From positions 3,617,442-3,681,441 of the forward strand of contig NC_087392.1 in NCBI RefSeq assembly GCF_963675165.1: a stretch of DNA of 64,000 bases, in the 5' to 3' direction. Shown piece after piece: positions 41,101 to 53,300 of this stretch. A program made the position numbers and the translations under genes. The notes under the pieces are model-generated. The model was not told the origin of the DNA and did no database searches. It saw only the letters and a list, made by a program, of their open reading frames with translations. This DNA comes from Halichondria panicea (taxonomy: Eukaryota > Porifera > Demospongiae > Suberitida > Halichondriidae). Position 1 is the stretch's first letter. Every line of letters begins with the position of its first letter.

Positions 41101-41537
41101 ATAAATTCTTTGCTTGAGTCTTCTATTGGCATCCAAATTTTGCTTAAGTTCAACTGGGAGTTTTTCGCTGCCTCTTGCAACTCTATATACTTGTAGTGCA
41201 TTCCTATACATCTGAAACCTCTCCAAGCTTGGATGCAGCGATCTTTGAGGTACAGTTTTGAGTAGAGAAAGAATCTGCTCATTATCCTTGATTAGGTGGG
41301 GAATAAGCTTCTCCAAATCACTCTCGCCTACGGAATTATTGCATGAATGAAATCGGAAAGCTGACAATTAACACTGTCGGTGCTGCTCAATGCACGTGTA
41401 GGATATCTATAATAATTTATACTTGCGCAGACGGTTAGTTGATTAAAACACCAGATATAACAGAACAAAGAACAGTTTAGAAAAAACTCACTTTTGTTTG
41501 TAGATCTTTCTATGCCTATGGTAGATCTATCACTCAT
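35169..41537 (-). CDS. NSUN7: NSUN7-like RNA m5C methyltransferase-family protein, copy B
   Basis: Ten exons: 41492-41537, 41076-41327, 40954-41012, 37636-38106, 37471-37552, 37298-37417, 37067-37210, 36924-37013, 36691-36872, 35169-35390; 555 aa, open throughout. Internal exon sizes equal those of copy A almost everywhere (59, 471, 82, 120, 144 and 182 nt are identical). Long stretches match, for example YDFQSEKFSLRLPTHG. It shares NSUN7 features: KLGATLSRMRVKQNAKSI, DLSSYYYVDQA, a degenerate motif I (TECHSGTEV), and the tail AVLSRAVAKGLLD followed by a Lys/Arg-rich stretch. The expected catalytic TCS site is LLSSIDDDVN, so it too is probably not an m5C transferase. The first exon (MSDRSTIGIERS) is short and Ser/Thr-rich. 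The intron between exons 3 and 4 holds hAT-like and other MITEs. It lies 10.8 kb from copy A, in opposite orientation, tail to tail. Confidence 0.82.
36360..36690. repeat. Dispersed repeat shared with 19.54-19.85 and 49.15-49.4 kb
   Basis: In the last intron of copy B: AGCTACAAACTTTCTATTCA-type words (here inverted), a (CA)n tract and the CCTCGGGG / CCTCGAGGC end occur in all three places. It is non-coding. The rest of this intron, 35391-36359, is AT-rich with no gene seen. Confidence 0.5.
38252..38488. mobile_element. hAT-like MITE with CAGGGGCGGATC ends
   Basis: The left end is CAGGGGCGGATCTAGGGGG and the right end GGCTGGATCCGCCCCTG, a terminal type common to hAT elements. It is about 237 bp and non-coding. 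An 8-bp target duplication was not seen, so the insertion is old or the limits are inexact. A second, larger relative lies at about 39328-39731. Confidence 0.6.
38533..38764. mobile_element. MITE with GGCCACTCCAAG ends
   Basis: The left end GGCCACTCCAAGGATACTCT and the right end AGAGTATCTCTTGGAGTGGC are inverted repeats, with a second inner pair (TCTGGTCC / GGTTCTGG region). The interior is AT-rich. It lies 45 bp from the hAT-like MITE in the same intron of copy B. Confidence 0.65.
39328..39731. mobile_element. hAT-like non-autonomous element
   Basis: The left end GTGGCAGATCTAGGATTC and right end CTGCTAGATCCGCCCCTGA are imperfect inverted repeats of the type at 38.25 kb. Inside, AGCATGCGCACATTAG and AGCATGCGCTGGAG mark a short internal duplication. 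No transposase is recognisable. Confidence 0.45.
39749..39889 (+). CDS. Orphan exon-like frame
   Basis: After a TTTGTGTAG acceptor, 45 codons run to a TAA stop. The peptide is strongly charged, with EEKDDVITRARKQTRVAKP followed by IKKTTTWREMWREVFCQ at the end. Composition and the clean acceptor suggest a real terminal exon, but no partner exon was found. It is antisense within an intron of NSUN7-like copy B and directly follows a hAT-like element, so it may be a captured or stranded fragment. Confidence 0.25.
40463..40891. mobile_element. Tigger/pogo-like MITE, copy 2
   Basis: It has CAGTAGACTCTCGTTAATCT and GGAATAGCGAGAGTCTACTG ends, each flanked by TA. It is 429 bp and shares the interior ACCACACCCAAAACGTCAT with copies 1 and 3. 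It sits in an intron of NSUN7-like copy B and is absent from the matching intron of copy A, so it inserted after the duplication. Confidence 0.88.
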
Positions 41538-42362
41538 TTCCCTGTAAAGACTGAGGTGGTAATGGAACAGTTCGATGAACCAGGGCCTCTCAATGCACAC
41601 ATTCGCACATATCATGCAGGGGCACTGCCGGATTGCATGCAGCTCTACTTGTACTCAAACTACTGTACTAAAATCTCTGATACTGCAGACTTTCACACAA
41701 CTATCTATAATAATGTTTATGCATCCTATAATTATAATAATTATATTCTATACCTAGCTCAGAGTATCACTCCAGTGTATAGTAGTACTGTACTGAGGAG
41801 TGATCCTATATATACTTAGCCTCGATCCCAGGAGGCTAATATATAGACTACTGTGACAAAAATCGAGTGAAAACTTGTTTAGTTGGGCGGAGTCCAACTA
41901 ACAGAAGAGGCTGGGCTTATAGCTAATTATAAGTAGTACTTCTGTACATTGTACATGTAGATCTATAAGGAAGGCATGGGGTATACTCTAATTTCAAACT
42001 TATCTTGCAGACTATAGACTATATAGTTTTTAGTACTAGTAAACACTTGCAATATATTCTGTGTAACTTGGCCCCATTATGGACATGATTATTAATTTCT
42101 GAAAGTATCGTCATTATGTTCATGCATAGCCTTCTTCACTGGCCTCCGTGGTAGCAGGAAACTGTATAATTAATTTCTGCAGGTCCGTTTGTGATGAACA
42201 TTCACAATGAGCATGACTAGACACTACATAATTATGTATTCTCTAGATATGCTCCAGGAAGTTCAGGAACAGATTTCTGCAGCATAAAAATAATCCAAAC
42301 CCACAAATTGTTGCTTTATCAGTCAATGTGATTCAATTACAGCTTTAGATAATAGAAAATGT
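41538..42362. other. Intergenic region between NSUN7-like B and HisRS
   Basis: It is AT-rich with no convincing gene. The right end is the probable 3' UTR of HisRS; the left end should carry the promoter of NSUN7-like copy B. Confidence 0.5.
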
Positions 42363-45300
42363 TCACAGTCGTTTCTGCACTTCCCCTACGAGATCAGGGT
42401 ACAACACAAACTCCTACAGAAACAGAGAATGTAAAATCAAAAATTAATAGCAGTTAAGTCACACTTTACCTCAGCCCTGGTCACAGAGTCCCTGATTTTG
42501 ACGCCTCCCCTTGCTCTTTCGTCTTCACCTACTATCACAATGAGAGGGACTAATTCTTTTTCACAGTACTGGAACTGATTCAGCAGCTTAGGGTTCTTCT
42601 TGTACATCATCTCACACTGCAATGTATACGTAGTAATAGCTAGTACATTATATTGGCCCAGGGAATGTTAGCAAGAAAACTACACTAAACTCTATGAAAA
42701 GGGCAGGGTGATTCACAATACTGACGTAGATACATACGCATACATTGCATTTCCCCTACATTCACCGTACACGCAAATGATGTAACGTCATTTGAGTTCA
42801 CCTTCAATCCAGCATCCCATAATTGTCTGCAAACTCTCATCCTCTCTTCCACCAAGTTCTTCTGAGCAGATGCTACAAAGACCTGTGTTTCAACCGTACG
42901 CACACTCTTTCCTCCCACTCCTTTTGCCCTGGCCTCCAGGATGGAAAATACCCTCTCAATACCAATGCTCAATCCTACACAGGGTACTTGTTTGCCCTTA
43001 GCATCAAACATCCCCACCAACCCGTCATAGCGACCACCACCTGCACACGAGCCCACTGCTGGTACTTCACTTTTGGTATCTCCCGAGTTACCCCCTGGAA
43101 AATAATGTGCTATGATAGAAAGATGACCCGACATATGTAACGACCGTCTTACCTGTAAGAATTGCCTCAAATATCACTCCAGTGTAGTAGTCCAACCCTC
43201 GAGCCAGACTGAGGTCAAAAGAAACCTGTGTATGTGTATAAACATGTAATAGTAATTACACACCCGAATACAAGCGTTAGACTGAATGAAATTGTGTGAG
43301 ACGAAAGGTGTCATTCATCCACACCATTACACACTTTGATTAGCATAGAATGCATTCACTTACAAAAAGTAGCCATAATGCTGGCAAAACTATAAATTTT
43401 GTTTGACCTCAAAAATACAGCTGAGGCAGTGCTCTGATCCACTAACATTATCAAGGACTCCAAACAGCTCACAGTAGTCTAACAGGAGCTTCATCTCATC
43501 TAGTCCAGTGGCAGCATCCTTGACAGCTATAAGGGCTTGGTCAGCCAGCAGCATATCCAACAGTTTTTTCCCTCCAGACAACTTCACATAGCCTTCAATT
43601 TTGTCAGCAGCCTCAGGGGCAAGCCCCTTCTCGTCAACCATCTCCTTGCGCACTTCCTCCCAAGGTGTCTAGGAGGAAGCACAACATTAGCTTGTGCAGT
43701 GTGCTAGTTTTTGTACTCTCCTGGAAATCTCGCATGTCATGTAAATGCCAACTCAGCTGGATTTCATTAAACTAGGCTCAGAGTGTGGTTGTAGGTCTAT
43801 AGCATGTTTTATAACTATAGAGAAGTATTGTAAACCTAGTAGTGCATATTGAAATAGAATGGAAGCCACCTGTAACTAACAGGATGACTGAATTACGAAG
43901 TGTCTCACCCAAAGCTGTGGCAAGGCTTTGAGAACGATATTATTGCAGTGGTACATGTAGGTCATGCACTGGGAAGTACATGTAGTATCACAATAGACTG
44001 TGTAACCTGGAGTCTTCATTAAATAGAACTCCAGGTGGTTGTTTAGTGTGCACAACTTTTAATTAGCTTTTGCTCGCTTTTATTCGACAATGAAGACAAT
44101 TACAGTAGACTCTGACTCTTGCTATTCTGGCTCTCCAAAGTACGACCACCTCGATATACCAGCCATTTGGTTTGGCACGGATTGCTAGCTAGATTTTTAC
44201 TGCACAAAACTCCTCTGAAATGCGGCCAGTATTGGCTACCCCAAACTAGGTTTTCAATGTATTTTACCCGTTTTTACGACCGGTTATGACGTTTTGGGTG
44301 TGGTTTGGCAGATAAAATGGTTAAATATAGAGCAGAATGATTCATTATCCTTCATTTATCCTTCATTATCCAGAATTGCATAATTAGCAATTAGATTCGA
44401 GGTAAAGTTGTTTTTAGCTGCGGCTAATTTCTGAAATGCGGCTACCTCGCTATTCCGGCCAAGCTGCACTGTCCCAAGGGTGGCCGGATTAACGAGGGTC
44501 TACTGTAAAACTAATAACTTGTTGAGCCTATCGGAGTATCCATTCTGTAAACGCAGCACTTTAGCATCCAGGTGAGTAGACTCAGAATCATGAGCCAGAC
44601 AATACACACAGATACTCGGAGTCGTACAGACTGATTACTTGTTACGGGTTAATTACATTTTAGTTGTCACAGCTAGGTCTTCTGTCACATGCCCATTGCA
44701 TTGAAGTTGTATTGAAACTGATACCTTATCTAGTTTATCAACTGCTGAACAAATGGTCCTGAACTTTTCCTTAGGGACACCACAAGCTTCGAACATTCCA
44801 TCAAGGACTTTTCGATGGTTAACCTAAAATCAGAGATAATTATATAAAAGATGAAGAGTATATATATATATATATACACACACCTTTACTAGAAAATTTC
44901 CTAGCTGTAGCTCAGAGAGAATTTCAGAGATAACTCTCACACACTCTGCATCTGCTATCATGAGATCATAATCCCCAGCAATGTCGAAATCCTGTGAGCA
45001 TCAAATAGATTTACACTTGCACAGCAACTATATAAAGCCAACACACAACTATACAAAGCCTCTCTACTTACACACTGATAGAATTCTCTATATCTGCCCA
45101 GTGTCATTCTTGGCTGATCTCGCCTATACACACGATCAATGTGGTACCTCTTGATTTGCTTAATTTTGTTCATAGCTACATAGCGGGCGAATGGAACCTG
45201 TTTGGAATCAAGGAATACAATCTACTTTCCTTAATTTACACATTATACTGGAGACCAGGATACAGTGAGGTCATATCTCAGCGAGAGGAGCTCTCCTCCT

Positions 45301-47160
45301 TGATCAGCCACATCATAGATAAGCTTGGAGTCTTCCCCATACTTTCCCGTCAACGTCTCCTGCACAAAAAATAGCATAATGCTTATAAACAGGGTTCTAC
45401 GAACTATTGTACAATAAAACAGTTAATACTATCTGACTTAATTCACATGTATGTGAATGTACATGTATACATGTACATGTACCTTCAGCTCAAAAACTGG
45501 AGTGCTGATAGACACAGCTCCATGACGCTTAAAGCACCTCTTGATAACGTCAAACACTCCTTCACGAATAGCCATCTGGAATGGGTCGTAGTCTCGAGTG
45601 CCCTGAAGAAAAAGTGAAATATTTATACGCATGTGACCAGCGTTTCAGCAGTGACTAGCGGTGCAGTATACGTACTGCACTGTAGTGACCTGTACTTATA
45701 CTAGCCTCCTCCTCCCTTCTTCTGTTCTTTGTCACAATAGTTCAATAAGATAAAATACGGGACGAAGAATTGGAGGAACAAAGAAAGAGACAAAGAAAAA
45801 GGAGAGCCTGCCTTGCTAAGTCGGGTGACGGTAGACAAGTGGTAGACAAGTGAAAATGAACGTGGGCAGTCACTAGCTGGGCAGAGCCTGGCAGGGCAAA
45901 AAGCTACAGCATGCCTTCGCATTGCAGACTCTCACATAACAGCTGTAGCATCATAACGCCAGAATCAAGTGTGGAGACATCGTAGACGAGGGCTTACCTA
46001 GTAAAGACTAAAGACTAAATTTAGATTTAGCTCAGTTTTTTTTCTGAGTTCAGAACAGACCCATTTGACAAGAGTTTAGATTATTATACAGCAGTAGTAG
46101 TCTACTCTACTTCCTCTACTGACTAAAGGTCTTACAAAGGCTGATTCTACTGTTCATAAAATTATACACTGCAGTACAGATTAAGTTCCAGGTAAAATAA
46201 TGCGCTCCAGTACTGTGTGGGAGGAGAGTTATTGCGGTGTACTCTCCCTAAAGTTTGTCTATGTAAGTGGGGGATCACGCGACTTAGCAAGGCAGGCTCT
46301 CCTTTTTCTTTGTCACTTCCTTTCTTCTTTCTTTGTTCCTACAAATCCTCTTCTTATTGCGACAAAGACAGAAAAAGGAGGGCCTGTGAAGGAGGCTATG
46401 TTTATAAAGTACTCACTATCGTTACAATAGTGACCTAATTCTGTATAGCGGATAAATTTGAAAATTTGGAAACGTAGTTCCCTAGGAACTGTGCATTTTT
46501 CATATTATTAATCAACATGCATGCGCAGCTAAATGGTCAAAATAAAACTAATAAGTATGGCAAGTTTACCTAGTAGTTTTACCTAGTAAATAATGGAATG
46601 GTTGCACTTGAAACACCAAGTGAATTCCTTATAATTTACGTGCATATTTGGAAAGGAGATAATACATGTACCCCTCCATCAGTTACTCCTTTCCTCAGAA
46701 TTCAGCCGAGGCACCTAATTCTTGAAAATGCCTATTTCCCACCTCTTTCAAATAAGTAAAATATTGCGGCTACCTTTGGACATTTGAGGACAAACTTTCC
46801 ACTAGCACCGTCTGCATCACTTCCGAGTTGCTTCTTCAATTCCAAAAGCTTTGAAACCTCTGCTTGAATCTGCACACACGACAGAGTACAACGAACTCAC
46901 ATCATAATCATAAAAATTATTATGTTATGAACTGGGAGCTACAAACCCTTTGTTGGCAGACAGCTCTCCATGACCTTGTCAGAACAAAAGCCATTATTTT
47001 GCATGTAACACGTTACAGTGACGACCAGTACCTATAAAAAAACTATAGCTCAGTTACCTACCTCTTCTTTGGGTTTGATTTCTTTCTTCATTTGCCTTAC
47101 CAGCTCTCCCTGGACCTTAATTCGGTCTTGGAGGGCACCTTTATCCATAAAAGTTGCCAT
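42363..47160 (-). CDS. HARS1: Histidyl-tRNA synthetase, cytosolic type with WHEP domain
   Basis: Twelve exons: 47062-47160, 46774-46869, 45483-45602, 45264-45359, 45072-45197, 44884-44991, 44725-44823, 43447-43668, 43153-43225, 42802-43094, 42470-42616, 42363-42413. The product is 509 aa, the length of human HARS1. It charges tRNA-His with histidine. An N-terminal WHEP helix pair covers about residues 8-65 ([13 protein letters not shown]). The class II core follows: [14 protein letters not shown], motif 2 [20 protein letters not shown] with the ATP-binding arginine, the histidine-specific loop [16 protein letters not shown], and motif 3 GLSIGIERV. The anticodon-binding domain is at the C-terminus ([15 protein letters not shown]). 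No mitochondrial leader is seen. The donor of exon 8 (GTTAGT) is slightly weak. Intron 2 holds a long inverted repeat and intron 7 a Tigger-like MITE. Only 192 bp separate it from the next gene, head to head. Confidence 0.97.
44103..44505. mobile_element. Tigger/pogo-like MITE, copy 3 (opposite orientation)
   Basis: The ends are CAGTAGACTCTGACTCTTGC and GGATTAACGAGGGTCTACTG with TA on both sides; relative to copies 1 and 2 it is inverted, and the interior reads GACGTTTTGGGTGTGGTTTG. Small internal duplications include a repeated TTATCCTTCATT. It is in HisRS intron 7. Confidence 0.82.
45722..46372. repeat. Long intronic inverted repeat in HisRS intron 2
   Basis: The left arm (about 45722-45830) and right arm (about 46270-46372) are reverse complements: AGGAGAGCCTGCCTTGCTAA against TTAGCAAGGCAGGCTCTCCT, with TTTGTTCC/GGAACAAA and GCGACAAAG-type ends. 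The loop is about 440 nt. A diverged single copy appears near 50.68-50.76 kb. Confidence 0.8.
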
Positions 47161-47352
47161 TCTGTACACGTACACAAGTGCAAGCAAAGTCACTGAATCT
47201 GCGAATATTGAATGTGCATGTGGCGACCAGATTGGTGTGCTGACCACATGGATTTTAAGTGAGCTCTGGGGGGCCGGGGGCACTACATTACTTTATTATT
47301 AGTTTAGGGGGTTGTTTATGAATATTGTAACTATAGTTTCGATTTGCTAGTC
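47161..47352. promoter_or_regulatory. Shared head-to-head promoter of HisRS and the 7TM-RING-CH gene
   Basis: Just 192 bp separate the two start codons, the shortest divergent gap in the window. It must hold both 5' UTRs unless one gene has an upstream non-coding exon. No TATA box is evident. Confidence 0.5.
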
Positions 47353-50300
47353 ATGAACACAGTGAAAAGATTATCTGGTTTCCTGTACAAACCAGAGGAC
47401 ATGATAGTCTCTCTGTTGGGACTCAGCACTTTCAAGACTATGGGTACTGGCAACGACACAACAAGTGATCCTTGTTTTGTTAACTGTAGCCTAGGTCCTG
47501 ATTGTTTTAATGGAACCTGTATATGCCCAGTGAGTTTTAGTGATATTCTGTATCCAATTCATATGATTATTAGGAGTGAAAGGTAGAGTTTTACTGGCTG
47601 CCCTGTCTAGATTTACCGATAATTATTGCCTATTCTCCAACATTTTCCTTGTGTCTATTAAACCATAGGAATGTTTATTCTATGCTCTATTATCTATGGT
47701 CTAACCGTGTGTCTGTCCATTGATCGGGACGCAGCTACACATATCATGTGTACGCCTGTATGGTGGTAAAGCTGTTTGTTGATATAGTGGTGAATTCTCT
47801 GAGCATTATCTATGTACAATGTCAGATTACTACACGTACACGTACACGTCCTAATTATAACACCAGCCTCGGTTAGGACACCCTCTTTTATAACGCCTAT
47901 AATTATACTGCCATCAATTTTTTCGTATATTGTTTTGGACTTATTCCTAACCTGGTATTTACCTTATTTTTGTAGTCCTATTCGGTTGGGCATTGCACTC
48001 TGCACGTCAGATCACTAGTATTTTCTACATGTGAAGGTTGTATAACCTTGGTACTTTTATTGTGGTTATATAGTCTTTGTTAATGCCCACAAAGATGTTG
48101 TTGGGAGTCACCATTAATTCATTATTAATACCCTGCTAATTCCCAGTGTGACTTGAAGTAACAATTCCTACCCACCCAACTGGATTCATAACAGAAGTTA
48201 AGCCGTATTAAGCCATAATCATTCTTTGCAATTCGGTCCACTCTAAATTGCATAATCCAGTTCATTGTTAATGTGCACACTAGTACATTGTGTGCTTGTA
48301 CCTTTTGTGAAGGCCCTCTTAAGTTGATTATAATTACAGTGACTACCTGAAAAAGGTTTTTTTGATTCACAACCTACATGTATTGTCCTGTATATACTCA
48401 TTGTCCTTATCCCTTTTCCACAGTGCTCCAACTCCAACATCTCGTATGCAGCTGCATTTGCCTCTTTTTCTTACCTCCTGCTGCTCATATCATCCATTCA
48501 ACTAGTGAGCGAGTAGTAGTAACAGAATAGTGTCATACATGTACAGTGCTCATGGTACATTTATTGTGTACTGTGAACATTTTCGTTCATAGAAATACCA
48601 TTCACATTATGTTGTTGGCATGTGACTGTACTGTACAGTACACTCTGGAATTCCCCCCCTCTTGGAAATCTGAAAATTAATGATGTCTTAACAATTTTCT
48701 CCTTAAACATGTTTACAATACTAGTAACGTTTAATAGTTTGAAGCACAAAAACCAAAATTTATAGCGCTAAATTTTCAAAGGGGGATTAATTTTCGCTGA
48801 TTTGTGGGTTAGCAATCCTACACAGAAATGTTCTAGAATTATTTGCTATAACGTGCAAAGATTAAAGGCGTGGCTTCCGGTAAGCAGTCATTCCACGAAC
48901 ATTAATTGTGCAACGAAATGCTTTTTAGGCCATTCCACGAAATATAAGTGCCTCAAAAATGTCTCGCTATACGGTAATCATTTCTCAACATTTTTCCGCA
49001 GATCCCTGAATTACCTCCCAGCCTAAAAATCATGTGTGAAACCCTGCTCACATCAATACTAGCCTCTTTCCCAGGGAACCAGCGTGGCCAGCTCTGGGGC
49101 AGGGTAGCTTAGTAGATACATGTACCTGTGATAATGATGACTAATCGAGTATAATTATGCCTCGAGGCGTAGCCGCACGAGGGATACAGTAAAGCTGACT
49201 GTGTGTGTGTGTGTGTGTGTGGGGGGGGGTGGGGGTGAGGGTGTGTGGGTGTGGGTGCGTTCGTTCGTTCGTTCTAGTTTGACTCACATTGAAGGCTGTT
49301 GCAGTCTCTTCAGAATCTTTCATAGCATCATCTGCTCGCACAAACTTTCTATTCAACTTATGAGTTGACCTTGCACTAAAGCGCTAGCTTTTTGTTAGCT
49401 ACAAGAATCAGAAAGAGTTGCTAAAGAAGGTAGCTATTTTAGTAGCCATTATTAATTTTTGTGAACTTGCAGACACACCCCTTATTCCTGGATGTAATAC
49501 GCATGCGCACTCAATACCACGTGTAAGAGAATCCATTTTGAACCCCAGATCCTGGCAGAATCAGTTTTCTTCTTTATTGACGTCCTGGTAAGCCACAAAC
49601 CAGATAACTCTTTTTAGACTGCTTGTTATAGAAACTACTTTCTGTGATTGAATCAAACTCTTTTTAGACTGCTTACATTGCAAATTATTTACCTCTTCTG
49701 TAATACTCTAATACTTTTGAGCGAAAGCAAAAACATGGCAAAAGGCATTAGCAAGCGCACGCTTGCAACACTCGTTATAATAGAGAGAGAGAGTATCGAA
49801 CGTAGGCATACTATGTATCAGATGTATCTGGAGAGTAACGTGACTTCCTGTATCTGTCATGGGTTTGGAATTTGCACACTGAGCAATGTGTGATCTAATC
49901 TGGATTGGTCAGTTTGCAAATGCCTAGCTTTTAGTTCAACAGATTTAGCATTTAGAAAGCACAGTAAGTATTATGTAGAATCTAGATACACACTGTCACA
50001 GACTAGTATATCTAGCTAGCTTGTATAAACTGTGCAAATGTCCCGTTATAGGTACGGCACAGCCATGTTCACAGGCACACAAAATTTATGTTAGTCATGT
50101 ATCTAAGTGGGCTGTCCAATATCTCTATTCCAATATCGCTCATTTCACCATTCTACCCTGACGCCACTATGCAATACAGGCTTTACGTTATACTTATTGT
50201 CCACTACATCAGAATTTATGGCAGTAAATCTCCGAGGACGAGGGCAAAGCCCCGAGGCCAAGGATTGATTTACGTTGCCATAAATTCGAATACAGTGGAC

Positions 50301-53300
50301 ATACCCACTAGAATGAAAAGTGCTTGCTACCTAAGCTACCTCACATAATTATTGGTATACAACCAGCTTACAGTATCAAAAACTATTGAAAACGAACAAA
50401 AAGCTTGTGCGTATAGCTTGTAGCCAGTGCTAAGCTTAGCTATACACTAACTTGTCCATGTCCAAGTGAGCCCCACCCTTTCTCTAGCCTTCCTGGTGTT
50501 TAGCGACCCCACCCATCTGTCCTGCCCTTGCCAATAAGTGTTTAGCTTCTCTTTGGCTGTGTAGATCTAGTATAAAATCAGTGTGCCCTCAAGGCAAGGG
50601 AGTTTGCAGAGTTGATGGTAGTTAAACCCCACCCAGTTGCTATGATACAGACCCCAATGGGGTATATCTTTTCTTAACTCTATTTCTTATTTCTTCCTAC
50701 CATATTTTATCTTATTGAACGATTGGGACAAAGGACAGAAAAATTAAGAGTCTGTGTAGAGGCTGTATCAATACACCCGTGTACCTTGTGCATGTAGTAC
50801 TGTTTTCTTTATCCAATCACTTAGTAGTCACGTGCCGGTATCCCATTTGTACACTTTACAGGTGCTAGTTATAGTCTACGATGCAGTTGAAGACACCAAT
50901 AAAGTGGAGGGCACTAGCTGGTGGGCTAGAGCCTTTAGAGTCACTGTACAGAAGTGTCTACTAGGAGCAGTGATAATGGCCACTGGCACTCGAGCCATCT
51001 ACTACACTGTGATTTCATACATACCCAGTAAGTGGGCTGATATACTGCTCAACATCTACTACCCTGCACTGCTCTCAGCTTTCTCTTTGCTTGTCTGCTT
51101 TTGGGCAGAAGTGAGTTGAAAATCAGAACTTTTTTGCTTGATTGTTGACTTATATATTTTTTCAGTTTGGTCCTTTTTTCTTTATACAGTACTTCTACCA
51201 CTCCTCACCAGTTGATGATCGACATTTTCTTAGAAAGTACAAGTACTCTGTTTCCTTCTTACTCTTCAATGTCATCGTTTATCTGCTCCTGATTGCAGGC
51301 ATTATAGCCACACCTCTCGTTAACGATCAGGAGCAGCTTCAAATGACAGGCATCATCAGCACCATATTTGCATTTTTGCTGTTCACGACTCTAGTGGGAT
51401 TCCTGCACTTTGCTATTAGGCTCTTCTTTAGGGTGAGTACCATACACTTTTGTTGTGCTTAGTCACATGTTTCCATTGTACAGTTTGTTTTGTGGATCTG
51501 TCTAAACTCAATGAACTTAGGGTGCACTTTCAAACTACTTTTGCAAATCTTAACATCATTATGACATACACATTTTGACCCTCCCTTCCCATTTAATGTC
51601 ACACTTTCATTCATAACAGTCGCTAGACACAGTGACCCGCTCTTGCTTGCTTTTATTGCTACCCTTCCTTGCTCTCTAGTTCATACTTGTCTTTAGAATT
51701 GTCATATACCCTATCTGCTTTCTGTGAGAGTTCCAGTGTATAGTATTCACACACTGGGGATTGTGTCTGTACGGCCGAGAAGTAGTGATACTTATTTTAT
51801 ATTTCCACTACGACACACACCACAGCCAGACTGGCAGCCTCCCTCGTTCCAGTTAGCTGTACTGAAGGTCAATCTACGACAACAGGCAGCATCTATCTGT
51901 GGCATTATTACGAATGCTCTTATGCAGGCAATGATTATTGGCCTCCTTGTATTCAACATGGTGGGGCGATTTAAACGTGTGGACAGCTACAGTCTATATG
52001 TATGCGCCATTGTAATTCGTGTCACTGAGTTGGTCCTCCCTGTCTGGTTTTGCTGCTCACTTTGGAACTACAAACAGTAAATTTCTCCATGTTCTAATTT
52101 AATTTGCATGCGTTAGTGTTATACCGTATAGCGGGAATTTTCGTGGGTGCAAAAAATATTCGCTATTTGGCTCGAGGGCCCTCAAAAGAAATGTTGGTTT
52201 CAATGCCAGGAAACTACACCCATCAATAGCTTGCATGTAAAACACCGATGCTTTTTATTCCAAATGTTCGCATTAACTGCTCTGCCCTCAAAAACACGAA
52301 ATTTTGCACTTCACGAACATTTCCTGCTATGCAGCATGTATAATTATCATGTCCATTTACCTTCTGCAGACCTACAACCCTATGGATCCTCAATCCAAGA
52401 CTTGTGTTGAAACTCAATAGAAATGTGAGAACATTAATTATTAAACAGTTTCATGACCCTCTCCTCACAGGAGGAAGACACTGAATCATCTCCGATTCTC
52501 AGAGAGGAGACCAACAACAGCTATGGAGCTATTCAGAGAGGTAAAGGATTTCGTACAAAATTAATGTATACCGTATAGCGCGAAATTTGAGGTAATATTA
52601 TTTTCCAGTGCTATTGTTAATTGTGCTCAATGAAAGCACCACGGTGGAGGTGCCAAAGCTACATAAAACTACTAATAGTGTTTATAATTTATCATGATGA
52701 ACACTTTTGCATTGATTAATTTTGCTGCATGCAGGCAGAATCCAGAACTCAAAGAGTGGGTAATGATTGACCATGATTGTTGTTAAAAACGATCAATGCC
52801 AACAGTTCAACCCAAAGAGATTAATGGCTGCATCAGTAGAGCTTTGCAGCTCTCTTCTCACTGTTGCAGCTACCAATAACTAGCATTCTAGTGCAGAACT
52901 AACTACTAAGTAGAGTAGCAACACTCCATGGACAAGTTTTGCTACGCACTCTTCTGAAAAGGCTGCAATGGCTTTCCAAGTAGGCATAACTCGAGAACAA
53001 AGCATTATTTTGCAAATCCACGAATTAAAATCCATGACTAGAAGCCTATAGAAACTCTTACTTGCACTTTCTTGAGCAGCTGTAGCAGTCTACACAGACA
53101 CACTACCGTATACCTCACTTGCACATGCGCACCGAGGCATAATAATGTAACCATACACACACTGTACATAGATACACTTGGTGCCAGTGTGGAGTCTCAG
53201 GAAGAGGGATGCTGCTGGGTTTGCCAGGGTGTTATTGACAATCCTGATGAGTTATTCTATCCTTGTCATTGCAAACTGCACAGGAGCTGTATCAAAAAAT

